64,000 bases of DNA from CAWIJK01 sp963836375 (GTDB lineage: Bacteria > Actinomycetota > Acidimicrobiia > Acidimicrobiales > RAAP-2): positions 930,001 through 994,000 of the forward strand of contig CAWIJK010000002.1 in assembly GCA_963836375.1 (NCBI GenBank). Direction: 5' to 3'. The notes below the pieces were generated by a model. It was not told where the DNA came from and searched no databases. It saw nothing but the letters and a program-made list of their open reading frames with translations. Each line of letters opens with the position of its first letter. The stretch's first letter is position 1. The translations under genes were made by a program, and so were the position numbers. Positions 26,997 through 35,070 of the stretch are shown piece after piece.

Positions 26997-27979
26997 GACG
27001 ACTCCGTGCGCTTCTTCCACCGCAGGGCGGCCACTAGGGCCAGGGCCAGGGCCAGGACCCCGACGACGACCGCCGGGAGCAGCGCTCCGCCGCTGGCCGG
27101 CCGGCGCTCGTCGGCGGGTGTCCCGGCGGCCAGCGCCCGACGGCTGAGGTCACCCGGTCGAACGGTCACCCCGTGCGCGCTCCCCGTGGTGGCCGGACGC
27201 GGCGAGGTCGTTGTCGTGGCACCGGGGCCCAGCGTGCCGGCGGCCGCGGTCACCGGCGTCGGGGGTGCACCGCGGGCGCTGAGCGCGCTAGGCGGCGCCG
27301 CCTTGGCGACGGTGGTCGTGACCCCGGCGCCCCCGGGCGCCGCGGCCGGCGTGGGGGTGGTGGTGGCGGTGGCCGCCGCCCCGGGCACCGGGCCCGGGCC
27401 CGCCGACGGGGGGGCGACGGTGGTGCTTGTCGTCGACGCGGCCGACGCGTCTGGGCAGATCGAGGCGTAGTCCGGCGCGGGCCCCGGGGCGGGGGCACTC
27501 GGGTTGGCCGGCCCCGGGTCCTGGTAGCGCCATCCCTCCACCTCGCCCGGCGCCACCGGCTGGCTCCCGGGGCCGTTGTTGGCGTAGACCCAACTGCCGC
27601 TCGAGCCGTGCCAATAGGACCAGAAGTAGTACTCCTGGCCCGCGGTGGCGTTGCAGGTGGAGACCCCGCCGGCCGGGTAGCCGTCGATCTGGCACAGCAG
27701 ACCGCTCTGGGCGTACGCCACCTGCTGGCTGGCGACCGCGCTCAGCGCGTCGGCGTCGGTCGAGCCGCTCGGCACCTGGACGCACTGGACGACGGTCGAC
27801 GGCGCCCCGGAGCCTCCGCCGAAGTCGATGACCACGGCCACGGAGACCTCGGCGGCGGCGGCGGCCGCCGCCCGCAAGGGGGCCAGGGCGTCGGGACCGC
27901 CCGGCGCCAAGGCGGCGGCACCGGCCCCGAGGACGAGGGCGGCCGGGGCCAACGCGCCGAGGCGGACCCGACCGCTCAC
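26993..27979 (-). CDS. Membrane-anchored DUF4430 protein (transcobalamin C-terminal-domain-like)
   Basis: A 328-residue exported protein. The N-terminal hydrophobic stretch ('LAPAALVLGAGAAALAP') fits a signal peptide. Residues ~45-155 form the DUF4430 domain: 'SVAVVIDFG', two Cys pairs' worth of cysteines ('VVQCVQVP', 'GLLCQIDGYP', 'STCNAT'), then 'EYYFWSYWHG', 'SWVYANNGPG' and 'GEVEGWRYQDPG'. This family is the one related to the C-terminal domain of transcobalamin and intrinsic factor. A long Ala/Pro/Thr linker follows, then a C-terminal anchor 'LPAVVVGVLALALALVAAL' with 'RWKKR', so the domain is displayed outside the membrane. GTG overlaps the barrel-protein stop (GTGA). Proposed cobalamin-capping domain; inferred. 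Confidence 0.85.
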   Translation of the reverse strand: MSGRVRLGALAPAALVLGAGAAALAPGGPDALAPLRAAAAAAAEVSVAVVIDFGGGSGAPSTVVQCVQVPSGSTDADALSAVASQQVAYAQSGLLCQIDGYPAGGVSTCNATAGQEYYFWSYWHGSSGSWVYANNGPGSQPVAPGEVEGWRYQDPGPANPSAPAPGPAPDYASICPDASAASTTSTTVAPPSAGPGPVPGAAATATTTPTPAAAPGGAGVTTTVAKAAPPSALSARGAPPTPVTAAAGTLGPGATTTTSPRPATTGSAHGVTVRPGDLSRRALAAGTPADERRPASGGALLPAVVVGVLALALALVAALRWKKRTESS

Positions 27980-29859
27980 GTGGCGCGGGCCGGGCTGGCC
28001 GCCACGGCCACGATGGGTTCGCTCAGCGCGGCGTTGGCCACCGAGCCGGCGAAGCCGGCCGACCCGAATGCGTAGAGCCCGCCGTTGGCGCCGGCCATCC
28101 AGTACCCGGCGCCGTCGGGGGTGGCCGCGATTCCCACGACGTTGCTGACCTGGACCCCGAGGGCGGGCAGCGACCCGGCGTACCCGACGTCGCCGAAGGC
28201 GAACACCCCGCCGTCGGTTCCGCACAACAGGTAGCCCCGGCCATCGGGCGACGGCGAGATGCCCACGATGTCGCTGACGTGGACCCCGAGATCGGGCAGG
28301 GAACCGACGAAACCGGCGTCACCGAAGGCGAACACACCGCCGTCGGCCCCGACCAGCCAGTAGCCGAGCCCGTCGGGGGTGGGCACAATGCCCACGATGT
28401 CGCTGACGTGGACCCCGAGACCGGGCAGCGAACCGACGAAGCCGGCGTCACCGAAGGCGTAGACCCCGCCGTCGGCGCCGACCACCCAGTAGCCCCGGCC
28501 GTCAGCGGTGGGCACCATCCCCACCACGTTGGTGACGGCCACCCCGACGCCGGGCACCGAGCCGTAGTACCCGGCGTCGCCGAAGGCGTAGACCCCGCCG
28601 TCGGCGCCGACCATCGAATACCCGAACCCGTCGACCGTCGAGACGAAGGACCGGATGTCGCTCACGTGCACCCCGAGGGCCGGGAGGGACCCGAAGTAGC
28701 CGGCGTCACCGAAGGCGAACACCCCACCGTCCGCCGCCGCCAGCCAGTACGAGCCGCCCGAGGGCCCGAAGGGGAAGGCCAGGCCGGCCAGGGCGGGAAC
28801 CCCCTGGTAGGTGGCGATGAGGTTGGCGGTGCCCGAACCCCCGGCGGCGAGCGGGAAGATGAGGGCGCCGGCGGCGGGGCCACTCGTCAGCTGGAACGAC
28901 TCGAGCGCGCTCAGCGGGTTGAAGCTGCCCTGCACGAAGGGCGCGGCGGTCGGCGACTCGCCGAGGGCCAGGATCCCCTGGATGACCAGGGCGGTGGAGT
29001 CGGGGTCGCTCGTACCCGGAGCGTCGGCGGCGTTGGGGTAGTAGCCGAAGCCGCCGTCGGGGTCTTGGGCCGCGGCGAGAAAGGCGGTGGCGCTGGCGGC
29101 CGCTGGAGCGCGCAAGGCCCGTTGGGCGGCCAGGCCCTCGAGGGCCAGCGCCGTCGAGTTGGTGTCGGGTCCTTCGTAGTCCGCCGGGTCCCCGGTACAG
29201 GGGTTGTCGACGCTCTGGTAACTCGTCCACCCGCCGTTGGGGCACTGCTGGTCCTCGAGCCACTGCACCGCCGGGCCAGGCGCCGCGACCCCGGCCGCGC
29301 CCAGCGCGGCCAGCGAGAGCCCCTGACGGAAGGCGCCGTCGTTCGTCGGGTCCTGGCTCCCGAAGAGACCGGCGTCGGGGCCGCTGGTCTGCTCGGTGGC
29401 GAGCAACCGGCCAACCAGGTTCGAGCCGTCGACGTCGGTCGGGTCGACGCCGAGCGCGTGGGCGTCGAGGATCAAGAGGGCCAGCTGCCCCGGGCCGTCG
29501 CTGCCGTCCACCGTGACGTAGTTGTCGACCTGAGTGGCCATGAAACCGAAGGCGGCGCGGGCACCGGCCGGGTCGGTGTTCGCCGCGGCGAGCGCCAGGG
29601 ACACCTGGACCGTGCTCGACAGGTCGGGCTGGCTTGGCGTCACCGTCGACGCCACGTAACCCTGGGGGGTGAGCTGGCCGGCCAGCCACTGGGCGGCCGC
29701 CTTGGCCGGCGCGAGCTGGGGGAGGGCCCCGCCGGCCGGCGGCGGGGTGGACGCCGTTTTGGCGAACGAGCCGGGGACCGCGCTCGCCGGTCCCGCGGCG
29801 ACGGCGATCGTGACGCAGGCACCCAACGCGGCGCCCAGCACTCCACGGATGGTCATCAT
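27976..29859 (-). CDS. Secreted alpha/alpha-barrel protein (transcobalamin N-domain-like) with six DGG repeats
   Basis: A 627-residue secreted protein. A signal peptide ends at about 'GPASA-VPG'. Residues ~45-340 form a prenyltransferase/terpenoid-cyclase-like alpha/alpha-barrel, seen as helical repeats with 'AAQWLAGQLTPQGYV', 'VQWLEDQQCPNGGWTSY' and 'AAQDPDGGFGYYPN' turns. The N-terminal domain of intrinsic factor and transcobalamin has this fold. Residues ~350-620 contain six 43-residue repeats of the form ADGG-V-F/Y-AFGDAG-x2-GS-(L/V)P. GAGGAC precedes ATG 29859, about 110 nt downstream of the B12 riboswitch. First gene of the operon. I infer it is the soluble or wall-attached half of a cobalamin binder; the repeats may hold it at the surface. 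Confidence 0.85.
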   Translation of the reverse strand: MMTIRGVLGAALGACVTIAVAAGPASAVPGSFAKTASTPPPAGGALPQLAPAKAAAQWLAGQLTPQGYVASTVTPSQPDLSSTVQVSLALAAANTDPAGARAAFGFMATQVDNYVTVDGSDGPGQLALLILDAHALGVDPTDVDGSNLVGRLLATEQTSGPDAGLFGSQDPTNDGAFRQGLSLAALGAAGVAAPGPAVQWLEDQQCPNGGWTSYQSVDNPCTGDPADYEGPDTNSTALALEGLAAQRALRAPAAASATAFLAAAQDPDGGFGYYPNAADAPGTSDPDSTALVIQGILALGESPTAAPFVQGSFNPLSALESFQLTSGPAAGALIFPLAAGGSGTANLIATYQGVPALAGLAFPFGPSGGSYWLAAADGGVFAFGDAGYFGSLPALGVHVSDIRSFVSTVDGFGYSMVGADGGVYAFGDAGYYGSVPGVGVAVTNVVGMVPTADGRGYWVVGADGGVYAFGDAGFVGSLPGLGVHVSDIVGIVPTPDGLGYWLVGADGGVFAFGDAGFVGSLPDLGVHVSDIVGISPSPDGRGYLLCGTDGGVFAFGDVGYAGSLPALGVQVSNVVGIAATPDGAGYWMAGANGGLYAFGSAGFAGSVANAALSEPIVAVAASPARAT

Positions 29860-29971
29860 GTCCTCGCTTCCGGGACCAGGCCTCGGAAGCACCGCACCCG
29901 GGTGACGGGCGTGGGACAGACCGAGCCCCTGTCCGCATTTCTCGACGGTATGGGAGCTCAAGACCGCACCA

Positions 29972-30094
29972 CCTCGGTATCCCGGCTCGTGGCGGCCGAC
30001 CATCGGCTGCCACCTACGGTTGCGGACCAGCGCCGGACTTCGACCGGCTTCCCCGCGGTAGTGAGTGAATTGTGCGGGCCCACGGTACCAGAGG
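29972..30094 (-). promoter_or_regulatory. Cobalamin (B12) riboswitch
   Basis: Read on the minus strand, the conserved core is complete. The closing P1 helix pairs CCTC-T-GGTA (5', 30094 down) with TACC-GAGG (3', ending 29972). Then come GGGGAAGCCGGTCGAAGTCC, the near-invariant B12-box region CCGCAACCGT (30025-30016), and the 3' consensus GAGCCGGGATACC. These match the cobalamin aptamer consensus. A GGACAG/CTGTCC hairpin and a CTTCCG/CGGAAG hairpin touching the ribosome binding site follow before the ATG at 29859, so control of translation is likely. It directly supports a B12 role for the five genes downstream. Confidence 0.92.
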
Positions 30095-30116
30095 CCACCG
30101 GCGGGCTCGAGGGTCC

Positions 30117-30500
30117 TCAGACCCCCAGCTCGTAGGCCGTCAGGTGTCTCGGTTCGTAGAGCCCGATCTCGCCGGACCCCGGCACCCGCATCCGGGCGAG
30201 CAACCCGAAGCCCTGGCTCTGGACCGCTCCGCCGAACTCGACCCCCTTGGCCGAAAGCTCGGCCACGGTCGCCACCACGTCGTCGCACATCAGGTACAGC
30301 TCGTGGCAACCGCTCGGGGGGCCGGTGGCCGCCGCCCCCGGTTGGCCGGCCGGGTGGACCCCGAGCTCGGCCGGGGGAAGCCCGAAGATGAGCCAGCCGT
30401 CGCGGGCGTCGACGTTGGCGAACCCGAGCACGTCACGGAAGAAGCCACGGGCGGCCTCGGGGTCATCAGCGTAGATGATGGCGTGGACGGCGGTGATCAT
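30117..30500 (-). CDS. VOC family (glyoxalase-like) protein
   Basis: A 127-residue single-domain VOC protein. It opens 'MITAVHAIIYADDPEAARGFFRDVLGF', the usual beta-alpha start, and ends with 'GSGEIGLYEPRH', holding the family's Glu in 'E-I-G-L-Y'. The His of 'VHAIIY' is a probable metal ligand. ATG 30500 is preferred over an upstream in-frame start because the VOC pattern begins there. Substrate unknown. It is transcribed towards the riboswitch region and ends about 20 bp from it. Confidence 0.85.
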   Translation of the reverse strand: MITAVHAIIYADDPEAARGFFRDVLGFANVDARDGWLIFGLPPAELGVHPAGQPGAAATGPPSGCHELYLMCDDVVATVAELSAKGVEFGGAVQSQGFGLLARMRVPGSGEIGLYEPRHLTAYELGV

Positions 30501-30590
30501 CGCCCCATCATCACCCCGATCGCCTCGCACCGCTCGTGCAACGCCACCTCTCCGCGGCGCGCCCGATGACCGAGGTGCGTCGAATGAAAC

Positions 30591-30953
30591 TCAGGAAGCC
30601 TCGCCGCAGCGCCGGCCGTTGTCGTTGGCGTGCAGCAGGGCACCGGCGCGCTGGCGGGAGATACCCAAGAGCTTGGCGATCTCGGTGGTGGTCGCCCCGT
30701 CGCGATGGAGAGCCTCGACCTCGACCACCCGCAGACGGTGACCGACTTCTTGGAGGGCCAGCAGGTTCGATCGCAGCACGGTGACGATCAGGGGCCCCGA
30801 CGTTTGCTGCAGGCAGGCGGCGTGCGATGCGCCTGCCAACTCCTCACGCTGCAGTCGACGCGCCTCATCGAGTGCCACGTCCATCCGCCGCTTGCTGTCC
30901 TCGAGGGCCACGCACACGTCCCCGAGAACGGTCACCACTTCTTCGGACTGCAT
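30591..30953 (-). CDS. Small helix-turn-helix DNA-binding protein
   Basis: A 120-residue protein. The first two thirds are helical and charged ('LEDSKRRMDVALDEARRLQREE'), likely a coiled-coil dimerisation part. The C-terminal HTH is 'EALHRDGATTTEIAKLLGISRQRAGALLHAND', resembling the recognition helices of sigma-like or transposase-type HTHs ('TEIAKLLGISRQR'). GGGGGG precedes the ATG. The 230-bp gap to the divergent protease gene contains repeated GTTGC elements, possible targets. The regulated gene is unknown; the sedolisin is the natural candidate. Confidence 0.7.
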   Translation of the reverse strand: MQSEEVVTVLGDVCVALEDSKRRMDVALDEARRLQREELAGASHAACLQQTSGPLIVTVLRSNLLALQEVGHRLRVVEVEALHRDGATTTEIAKLLGISRQRAGALLHANDNGRRCGEAS

Positions 30954-31008
30954 ATCGCCCCCCGACTGCGAGCGCCCCCGCCTGCTGCACACTTCGATGT
31001 CACTACTG

Positions 31009-31075
31009 GTTGCAACAACAGTGTACGCCTAGTTGCGTCCTCGATGCGCCAGTTTGTTGCGCAATAGCTGTTGCG
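31009..31075. promoter_or_regulatory. Cluster of GTTGC-type elements upstream of the sedolisin gene
   Basis: Within 67 bp there are four GTTGC elements: gttgcaacaac (31009-31019, a GTTG-CAAC palindrome), gttgcg (31032), gttgcgcaa (31056) and gttgcg (31070). They lie in the 230-bp divergent region between the HTH gene and the sedolisin gene, in locally lower-GC sequence. Spacing of about 24 and 14 bp suggests binding on the same helix face only in part. A regulator-binding array is an inference. Confidence 0.4.
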
Positions 31076-31183
31076 AGAGAGGGGACCTTTGGCGATCCCG
31101 CCAATGGACCTAGTGCCCTGGGTGCAATGGCTGCTGCGTCTCCAAGGTGTTCGGTAACGGCGGACGTCTTGGGGGTCAAGACG

Positions 31184-34100
31184 ATGAAGACAGCACGACA
31201 GACGAGCGGGACAAGGCAGGGGGACCAAACGGGCACGGGACGGACGGCGGACCGAGGGGGGCGTCTCGTGCTCGTCGGGGCGGGTGTGGTCGCGTTGGCG
31301 ACCGCGCTGGTGGTCGCACCCGGAGTCATGGCGCCAGGCGCCGCCGTCGGGAGCCTTCCGGCGTCGGTGGTGTCGTCGATGGCCACCAGCGCCTTGGCCC
31401 CGCTCACCGACTCGGCGGTGGCCGTTCCCAAGGGTGCCGCGCTCGAAGGCCCGGTCGACCCCAGCCACGCCGTCAGCGGTGAGGTGGTGCTCACGAGCCA
31501 GGACCCGCGGGGCTTGGCGACCTTCATCGACGGCGTGTCGGACCCCGACAGCAATTCCTACGGCGCCTATCTCGGCCCGGGCCATTTCGCCGGTCGTTTC
31601 GGTGCCGACCCGACGGTCGTCCAGGCCACCCAGGCCTGGCTCGGCCTGCACGGTCTGCAGACGACGGTCGACCCCGACGGCCTGTTCGTCCGGTTCTCGG
31701 GCACCGCCGGGTCCGCCGAGGCCGCCTTCGGGACGACGCTGAACCGGTACTCGGTGGACGGACAAGCGCGCGTGGCGCCAGAGGACGTGGTCTCGGTGCC
31801 CTCGTCCCTCCTCGGCTCGGTGGCCGGAGTGGTCGGGCTCGAAAGCCTGGCCGTCCCCCAGAGCGGTGCTCTGGTTGGTCGGCGCCCCGTCCAGGCGCCC
31901 GGGTCGGACTCGGTCGCCTCGCCCCCGCACCCCGACTCGAAGAACGCGGCCACCCAGACGGTGTGCCAGGCGGCGACGAGCCAATTCGGTGCCTCGGGCT
32001 ACACGCCGGCCAACCTGGCGCAGGCCTACGGGATCGACGGGCTCCAGGCCCGAGGTGACGACGGCGCCGGGACGACGGTTGCCCTCTACGAGCTCGGCTC
32101 GTACGCGCCGAGCGACATCGCCGCCTACGCGTCGTGTTTCGGAGGGGCCAGGTCGATCAGCGACGTCGCCGTCGACGGGGGTGCGGGGGTTGGTCCGGGG
32201 TCCGGGGAAGCCGCCTTGGACATCGAAGAGGTCGCGGGACTGGCCCCCGACGCCAACATCGAGGTCTACACCGGCCCCGACGGCACCGACGGGCAGGCCC
32301 TCGACGTTTACCAGGCGATTGCCAACGATGACAACGCCCAGATCGTCTCCACCAGCTGGGGACTGTGCGAACCCGAGGCCCCGGCCGGCCTGGTGGCGGC
32401 GGAGAACCTGGTCTTCGAGCAGATGGCGGCACAGGGCCAGACGGTGCTGGCGGCGTCGGGGGACTCGGGTTCGGAGGGTTGTTACCTGAGCTCCCAGGAC
32501 ATGGGGCTCGCGGCGAGCGACCCGGCCAGCCAGCCCTACGTGACCGGCGTCGGGGGCACCAGCTCCCAGGCGCCCCAGTCCGGCTCGTTCGCCGCCCAAG
32601 AAGCGTGGAACACCTGCTGGCAGCTGACCTTCGCCGACTGCGCGGCGATCGGCGAGGGGGGGGCCACCGGCGGCGGCCTCTCGTCGAACTGGGGCCAGCC
32701 CTCCTACCAGCGGCGGGTCACCCCCCCCGGCGGCCAGTGCGCCGCCACCTACTGCCGGGCCGTCCCCGACGTCGCCGCCAACGCCGATCCGGCCGACGGC
32801 GACCTGACCTTCTGGGACGGGGACTGGATCACGATGGGCGGCACCTCGGCCGCGGCGCCGCTGTGGGCCGGGCTGCTGGCCGACGTCTCGACGGGCTGCC
32901 CGGGCCGCCTGGGCTTCGTCAATCCCGCCCTCTACCGGCTCCAGGCCCGCCACATCGGCTTCGCCGACGTCACCTCCCAGGGCAACGACTACACCGACGA
33001 GAGCTGGGGCGAGTACCCGGCGACCAGCGGCTACAACCTCACCACCGGCCTCGGAACCCCCCAGGCGATGGCGCTAGGGGCCGGGCTCGAGCCGGCCCGC
33101 GGGTGCCCGGCCCCGGCGGGTGCCGCCGTCTCGGGGGCGCAGGTCTCTTCGGTTCAGCCGAGCGGCGCCCCGGTGGCCGGCGGGGGCAGCGTGGTGCTGA
33201 GCGGCACCGGCTTCAGCGGGGTGAGCGAGGTCGACTTCGGCTCCGACCCGGCCGACTTCCAGATGGTCACCAACGACGAGATCATCGCCCGGGTCCCCGC
33301 GTCGGGCGTCCCGGCACTCGACAACGTGACCGTCATCGACCAGGGCGTGCGCTCGGTCGCCGGTGACGGTTCGAGGTTCTGGTATGACGCACCGACCAAC
33401 TTCAACATCGTCCACGGGTACTGGGAGACGGCGGCCGACGGGGGCGTCTTCGCGGTGGGCGCGGCCCCGTACTTCGGGTCGATGGGCGGACAGCCGCTCA
33501 ACAGCCCGATCGTCGGGCTGGCGGCCACGCCCGACGGTGAGGGCTACTGGCTGGTGGCCACCGACGGCGGGATCTTCTCGTTCGGCGACGCCCAGTTCTA
33601 CGGGTCGATGGGGGCGGTCAGGTTGAACTCCCCGATCGTCGGGATCGCCACCACGCCCGACGGGGACGGCTACTGGATGGTGGCGGCCGACGGCGGCATC
33701 TTCTCGTTCGGCGACGCTCAGTTCTACGGGTCGATGGGCGGTCGGCCCCTGCTCGAGCCGATCACCGGCATGGCGGCCACCCCCGACGGCGGCGGCTACT
33801 GGATGGTGGCGGCCGACGGCGGCATCTTCGCCTTCGGCGACGCCCAGTTCTACGGTTCGATGGGCGGCCACCGGCTCAACGCGCCCGTCGTGGGCATGGC
33901 GGCCACCCCCGACGGCGGCGGCTACTGGATGGTGGCGGCCGACGGCGGTGTGTTCAGCTTCGGGGACGCCGTCTCCTATGGATCGGCCGTCGGCCGCGGG
34001 CTGGGCACGATGGTCGGGTTCTCCACGGTCCCGCCGGGGGTCGGCTACTGGCTGCTCTTGAGCGACGGGACGTTCTTCCTCTGCGGTGCCGGCGTCTTCG

Positions 34101-34198
34101 AGCAGCCGAACTGGCCGACACCGCCGTCTGGGGCACCCCGAGTGGGCTTCGACTTCTACGCCACCCCCTTCGCCTCGGCCACCGAGCCGGCCAGCTGA
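31184..34198 (+). CDS. Secreted sedolisin (S53) protease with IPT domain and C-terminal DGG repeats
   Basis: A 1004-residue exported acid serine protease. After a signal/anchor ('LVGAGVVALATALVVAPG') comes the S53 propeptide (~60-230, ending near 'SLLGSVAGVVGLESL'). The catalytic domain has E342-A-A-L-D346, oxyanion D427 (SGDSG) and nucleophile S555 (GGTSAAAPLWAG), the sedolisin triad. A Ca-site-like 'GYNLTTGLGTP' closes the domain. An IPT/TIG-like domain follows ('VQPSGAPVAGGGSVVLSGTG'), then about five 42-residue repeats of the type ADGGIFSFGDAQFYGSMG. ATG 31184 is chosen over longer frames because the signal segment lies just behind it. Sedolisins usually work at low pH, which fits an acid-tolerant soil organism. 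Confidence 0.92.
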   Translation: MKTARQTSGTRQGDQTGTGRTADRGGRLVLVGAGVVALATALVVAPGVMAPGAAVGSLPASVVSSMATSALAPLTDSAVAVPKGAALEGPVDPSHAVSGEVVLTSQDPRGLATFIDGVSDPDSNSYGAYLGPGHFAGRFGADPTVVQATQAWLGLHGLQTTVDPDGLFVRFSGTAGSAEAAFGTTLNRYSVDGQARVAPEDVVSVPSSLLGSVAGVVGLESLAVPQSGALVGRRPVQAPGSDSVASPPHPDSKNAATQTVCQAATSQFGASGYTPANLAQAYGIDGLQARGDDGAGTTVALYELGSYAPSDIAAYASCFGGARSISDVAVDGGAGVGPGSGEAALDIEEVAGLAPDANIEVYTGPDGTDGQALDVYQAIANDDNAQIVSTSWGLCEPEAPAGLVAAENLVFEQMAAQGQTVLAASGDSGSEGCYLSSQDMGLAASDPASQPYVTGVGGTSSQAPQSGSFAAQEAWNTCWQLTFADCAAIGEGGATGGGLSSNWGQPSYQRRVTPPGGQCAATYCRAVPDVAANADPADGDLTFWDGDWITMGGTSAAAPLWAGLLADVSTGCPGRLGFVNPALYRLQARHIGFADVTSQGNDYTDESWGEYPATSGYNLTTGLGTPQAMALGAGLEPARGCPAPAGAAVSGAQVSSVQPSGAPVAGGGSVVLSGTGFSGVSEVDFGSDPADFQMVTNDEIIARVPASGVPALDNVTVIDQGVRSVAGDGSRFWYDAPTNFNIVHGYWETAADGGVFAVGAAPYFGSMGGQPLNSPIVGLAATPDGEGYWLVATDGGIFSFGDAQFYGSMGAVRLNSPIVGIATTPDGDGYWMVAADGGIFSFGDAQFYGSMGGRPLLEPITGMAATPDGGGYWMVAADGGIFAFGDAQFYGSMGGHRLNAPVVGMAATPDGGGYWMVAADGGVFSFGDAVSYGSAVGRGLGTMVGFSTVPPGVGYWLLLSDGTFFLCGAGVFEQPNWPTPPSGAPRVGFDFYATPFASATEPAS

Positions 34199-34220
34199 CC
34201 GGACCGGCCAGCTGACCGGG
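34187..34220. repeat. 17-bp tandem duplication at the end of the sedolisin gene
   Basis: The unit ccggccagctgaccgg(a/g) is repeated exactly twice (34187-34203, 34204-34220). The first copy contains the protease stop codon, and the second lies in the 3' region followed by ccggcc. It looks like a slippage duplication; each copy includes the dyad CCGG-x-CCGG and might weakly affect the transcript end. Confidence 0.6.
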
Positions 34221-34345
34221 CCGGCCTCCCCGGGCCCGGCCCGGCCTCGGGCGGACACAGCGGGCGGCATGGGACAACCGCAGGGGATTCGTGTTACACA
34301 TGGCTCGTCGGGCGGACCGCCCGTGCGCGACCAGTGGAGGAGCCG

Positions 34346-34690
34346 ATGTCCCCGTCCGAAGAAACCACCAACCTGATCGTCGGGATCGCCCAGCACAACC
34401 CCCAGGTGCTCGAGGGGATGCTCAAGGCACGCATCGAGAACCTCGATGCCTCCGGGCTCGACCCCAAGACCTACTCGCTCGTCAGCGTCGCCGCGTTGAT
34501 CGCGCTCGACGGCCCCCCGGCTTCCTACGTGTGGCAGGTCTCCTTGGCCCTTGAGGCCGGCGTGAGCCCCGAGGAGATCTTGGGGCTGCTGGTGGCCCTC
34601 AACCCGATCGTGGGCAACGCCCGGGTGGTCGCCGCGGCCCCCGAGCTGGCCCTCGGTCTCGGCATCGACCTCGAGGGCCTGGACGCCTGA
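34346..34690 (+). CDS. Carboxymuconolactone-decarboxylase/AhpD-like protein without cysteines
   Basis: A 114-residue all-helical protein. 'KTYSLVSVAALIALDGPPASYVWQVSLALEAGVSPEEILGLLVA' follows the CMD/AhpD core pattern, where the usual CxxC segment would sit between two helices. No Cys occurs, so a peroxidase role is unlikely. GGAGGAGCCG precedes the ATG, the reason for choosing 34346 over an upstream ATG at 34334. The two following small genes are in the same direction. Function unknown beyond the fold. Confidence 0.78.
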   Translation: MSPSEETTNLIVGIAQHNPQVLEGMLKARIENLDASGLDPKTYSLVSVAALIALDGPPASYVWQVSLALEAGVSPEEILGLLVALNPIVGNARVVAAAPELALGLGIDLEGLDA

Positions 34691-34757
34691 GGCTCCGGCC
34701 GTCCCACCGACACCCCTGAGCATCCCAAACACGAGACGACCAGACTGAGGAGAGATC

Positions 34758-35033
34758 ATGTTGCGCAGACGTCCCCTGCTCCGAGCGGCCGCCGTCGGCG
34801 GCGTGGCCTACATGGGCGCCAAGGCCGGCACCAACAAGGCCATGGCCGCAAACCAGGCTCCGGCCCAAGAGGCGCCCCAACCCGCGCCCGCCCCGGCTCC
34901 GGCCGCCCCGGCCCCCGGGGTCGCCGCCGCACCCGACCGGATCGCCCAGCTCCAACAGCTGGCCCAGCTGCACGACTCGGGCGCCCTGACCGACGAGGAG
35001 TTCGCCCAGGAGAAGGCCCGGATCCTGGCTTGA
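34758..35033 (+). CDS. SHOCT-domain protein
   Basis: A 91-residue protein with three parts: a basic N-terminus with a short hydrophobic segment ('LLRAAAVGGVAYMGAKAG'), an Ala/Pro-rich linker (~35-55), and a C-terminal SHOCT domain 'IAQLQQLAQLHDSGALTDEEFAQEKARIL'. SHOCT domains usually help proteins oligomerise near membranes. GAGGAGAG precedes the ATG. Its partner is not evident here. Confidence 0.85.
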   Translation: MLRRRPLLRAAAVGGVAYMGAKAGTNKAMAANQAPAQEAPQPAPAPAPAAPAPGVAAAPDRIAQLQQLAQLHDSGALTDEEFAQEKARILA

Positions 35034-35070
35034 ACCCGGCCGAGCCGGCCCCGGGCGGGGCCGGCCGGGG

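Noticed and set aside
28279..30135. 618-codon plus-strand frame across the barrel protein and riboswitch
   Set aside because: It is antisense to a protein with a signal peptide and clear repeats; its own sequence has no domain pattern.
30827..31183. Longer N-terminus for the sedolisin
   Set aside because: The added sequence overlaps the HTH gene and the GTTGC cluster, and the signal peptide lies right after ATG 31184.
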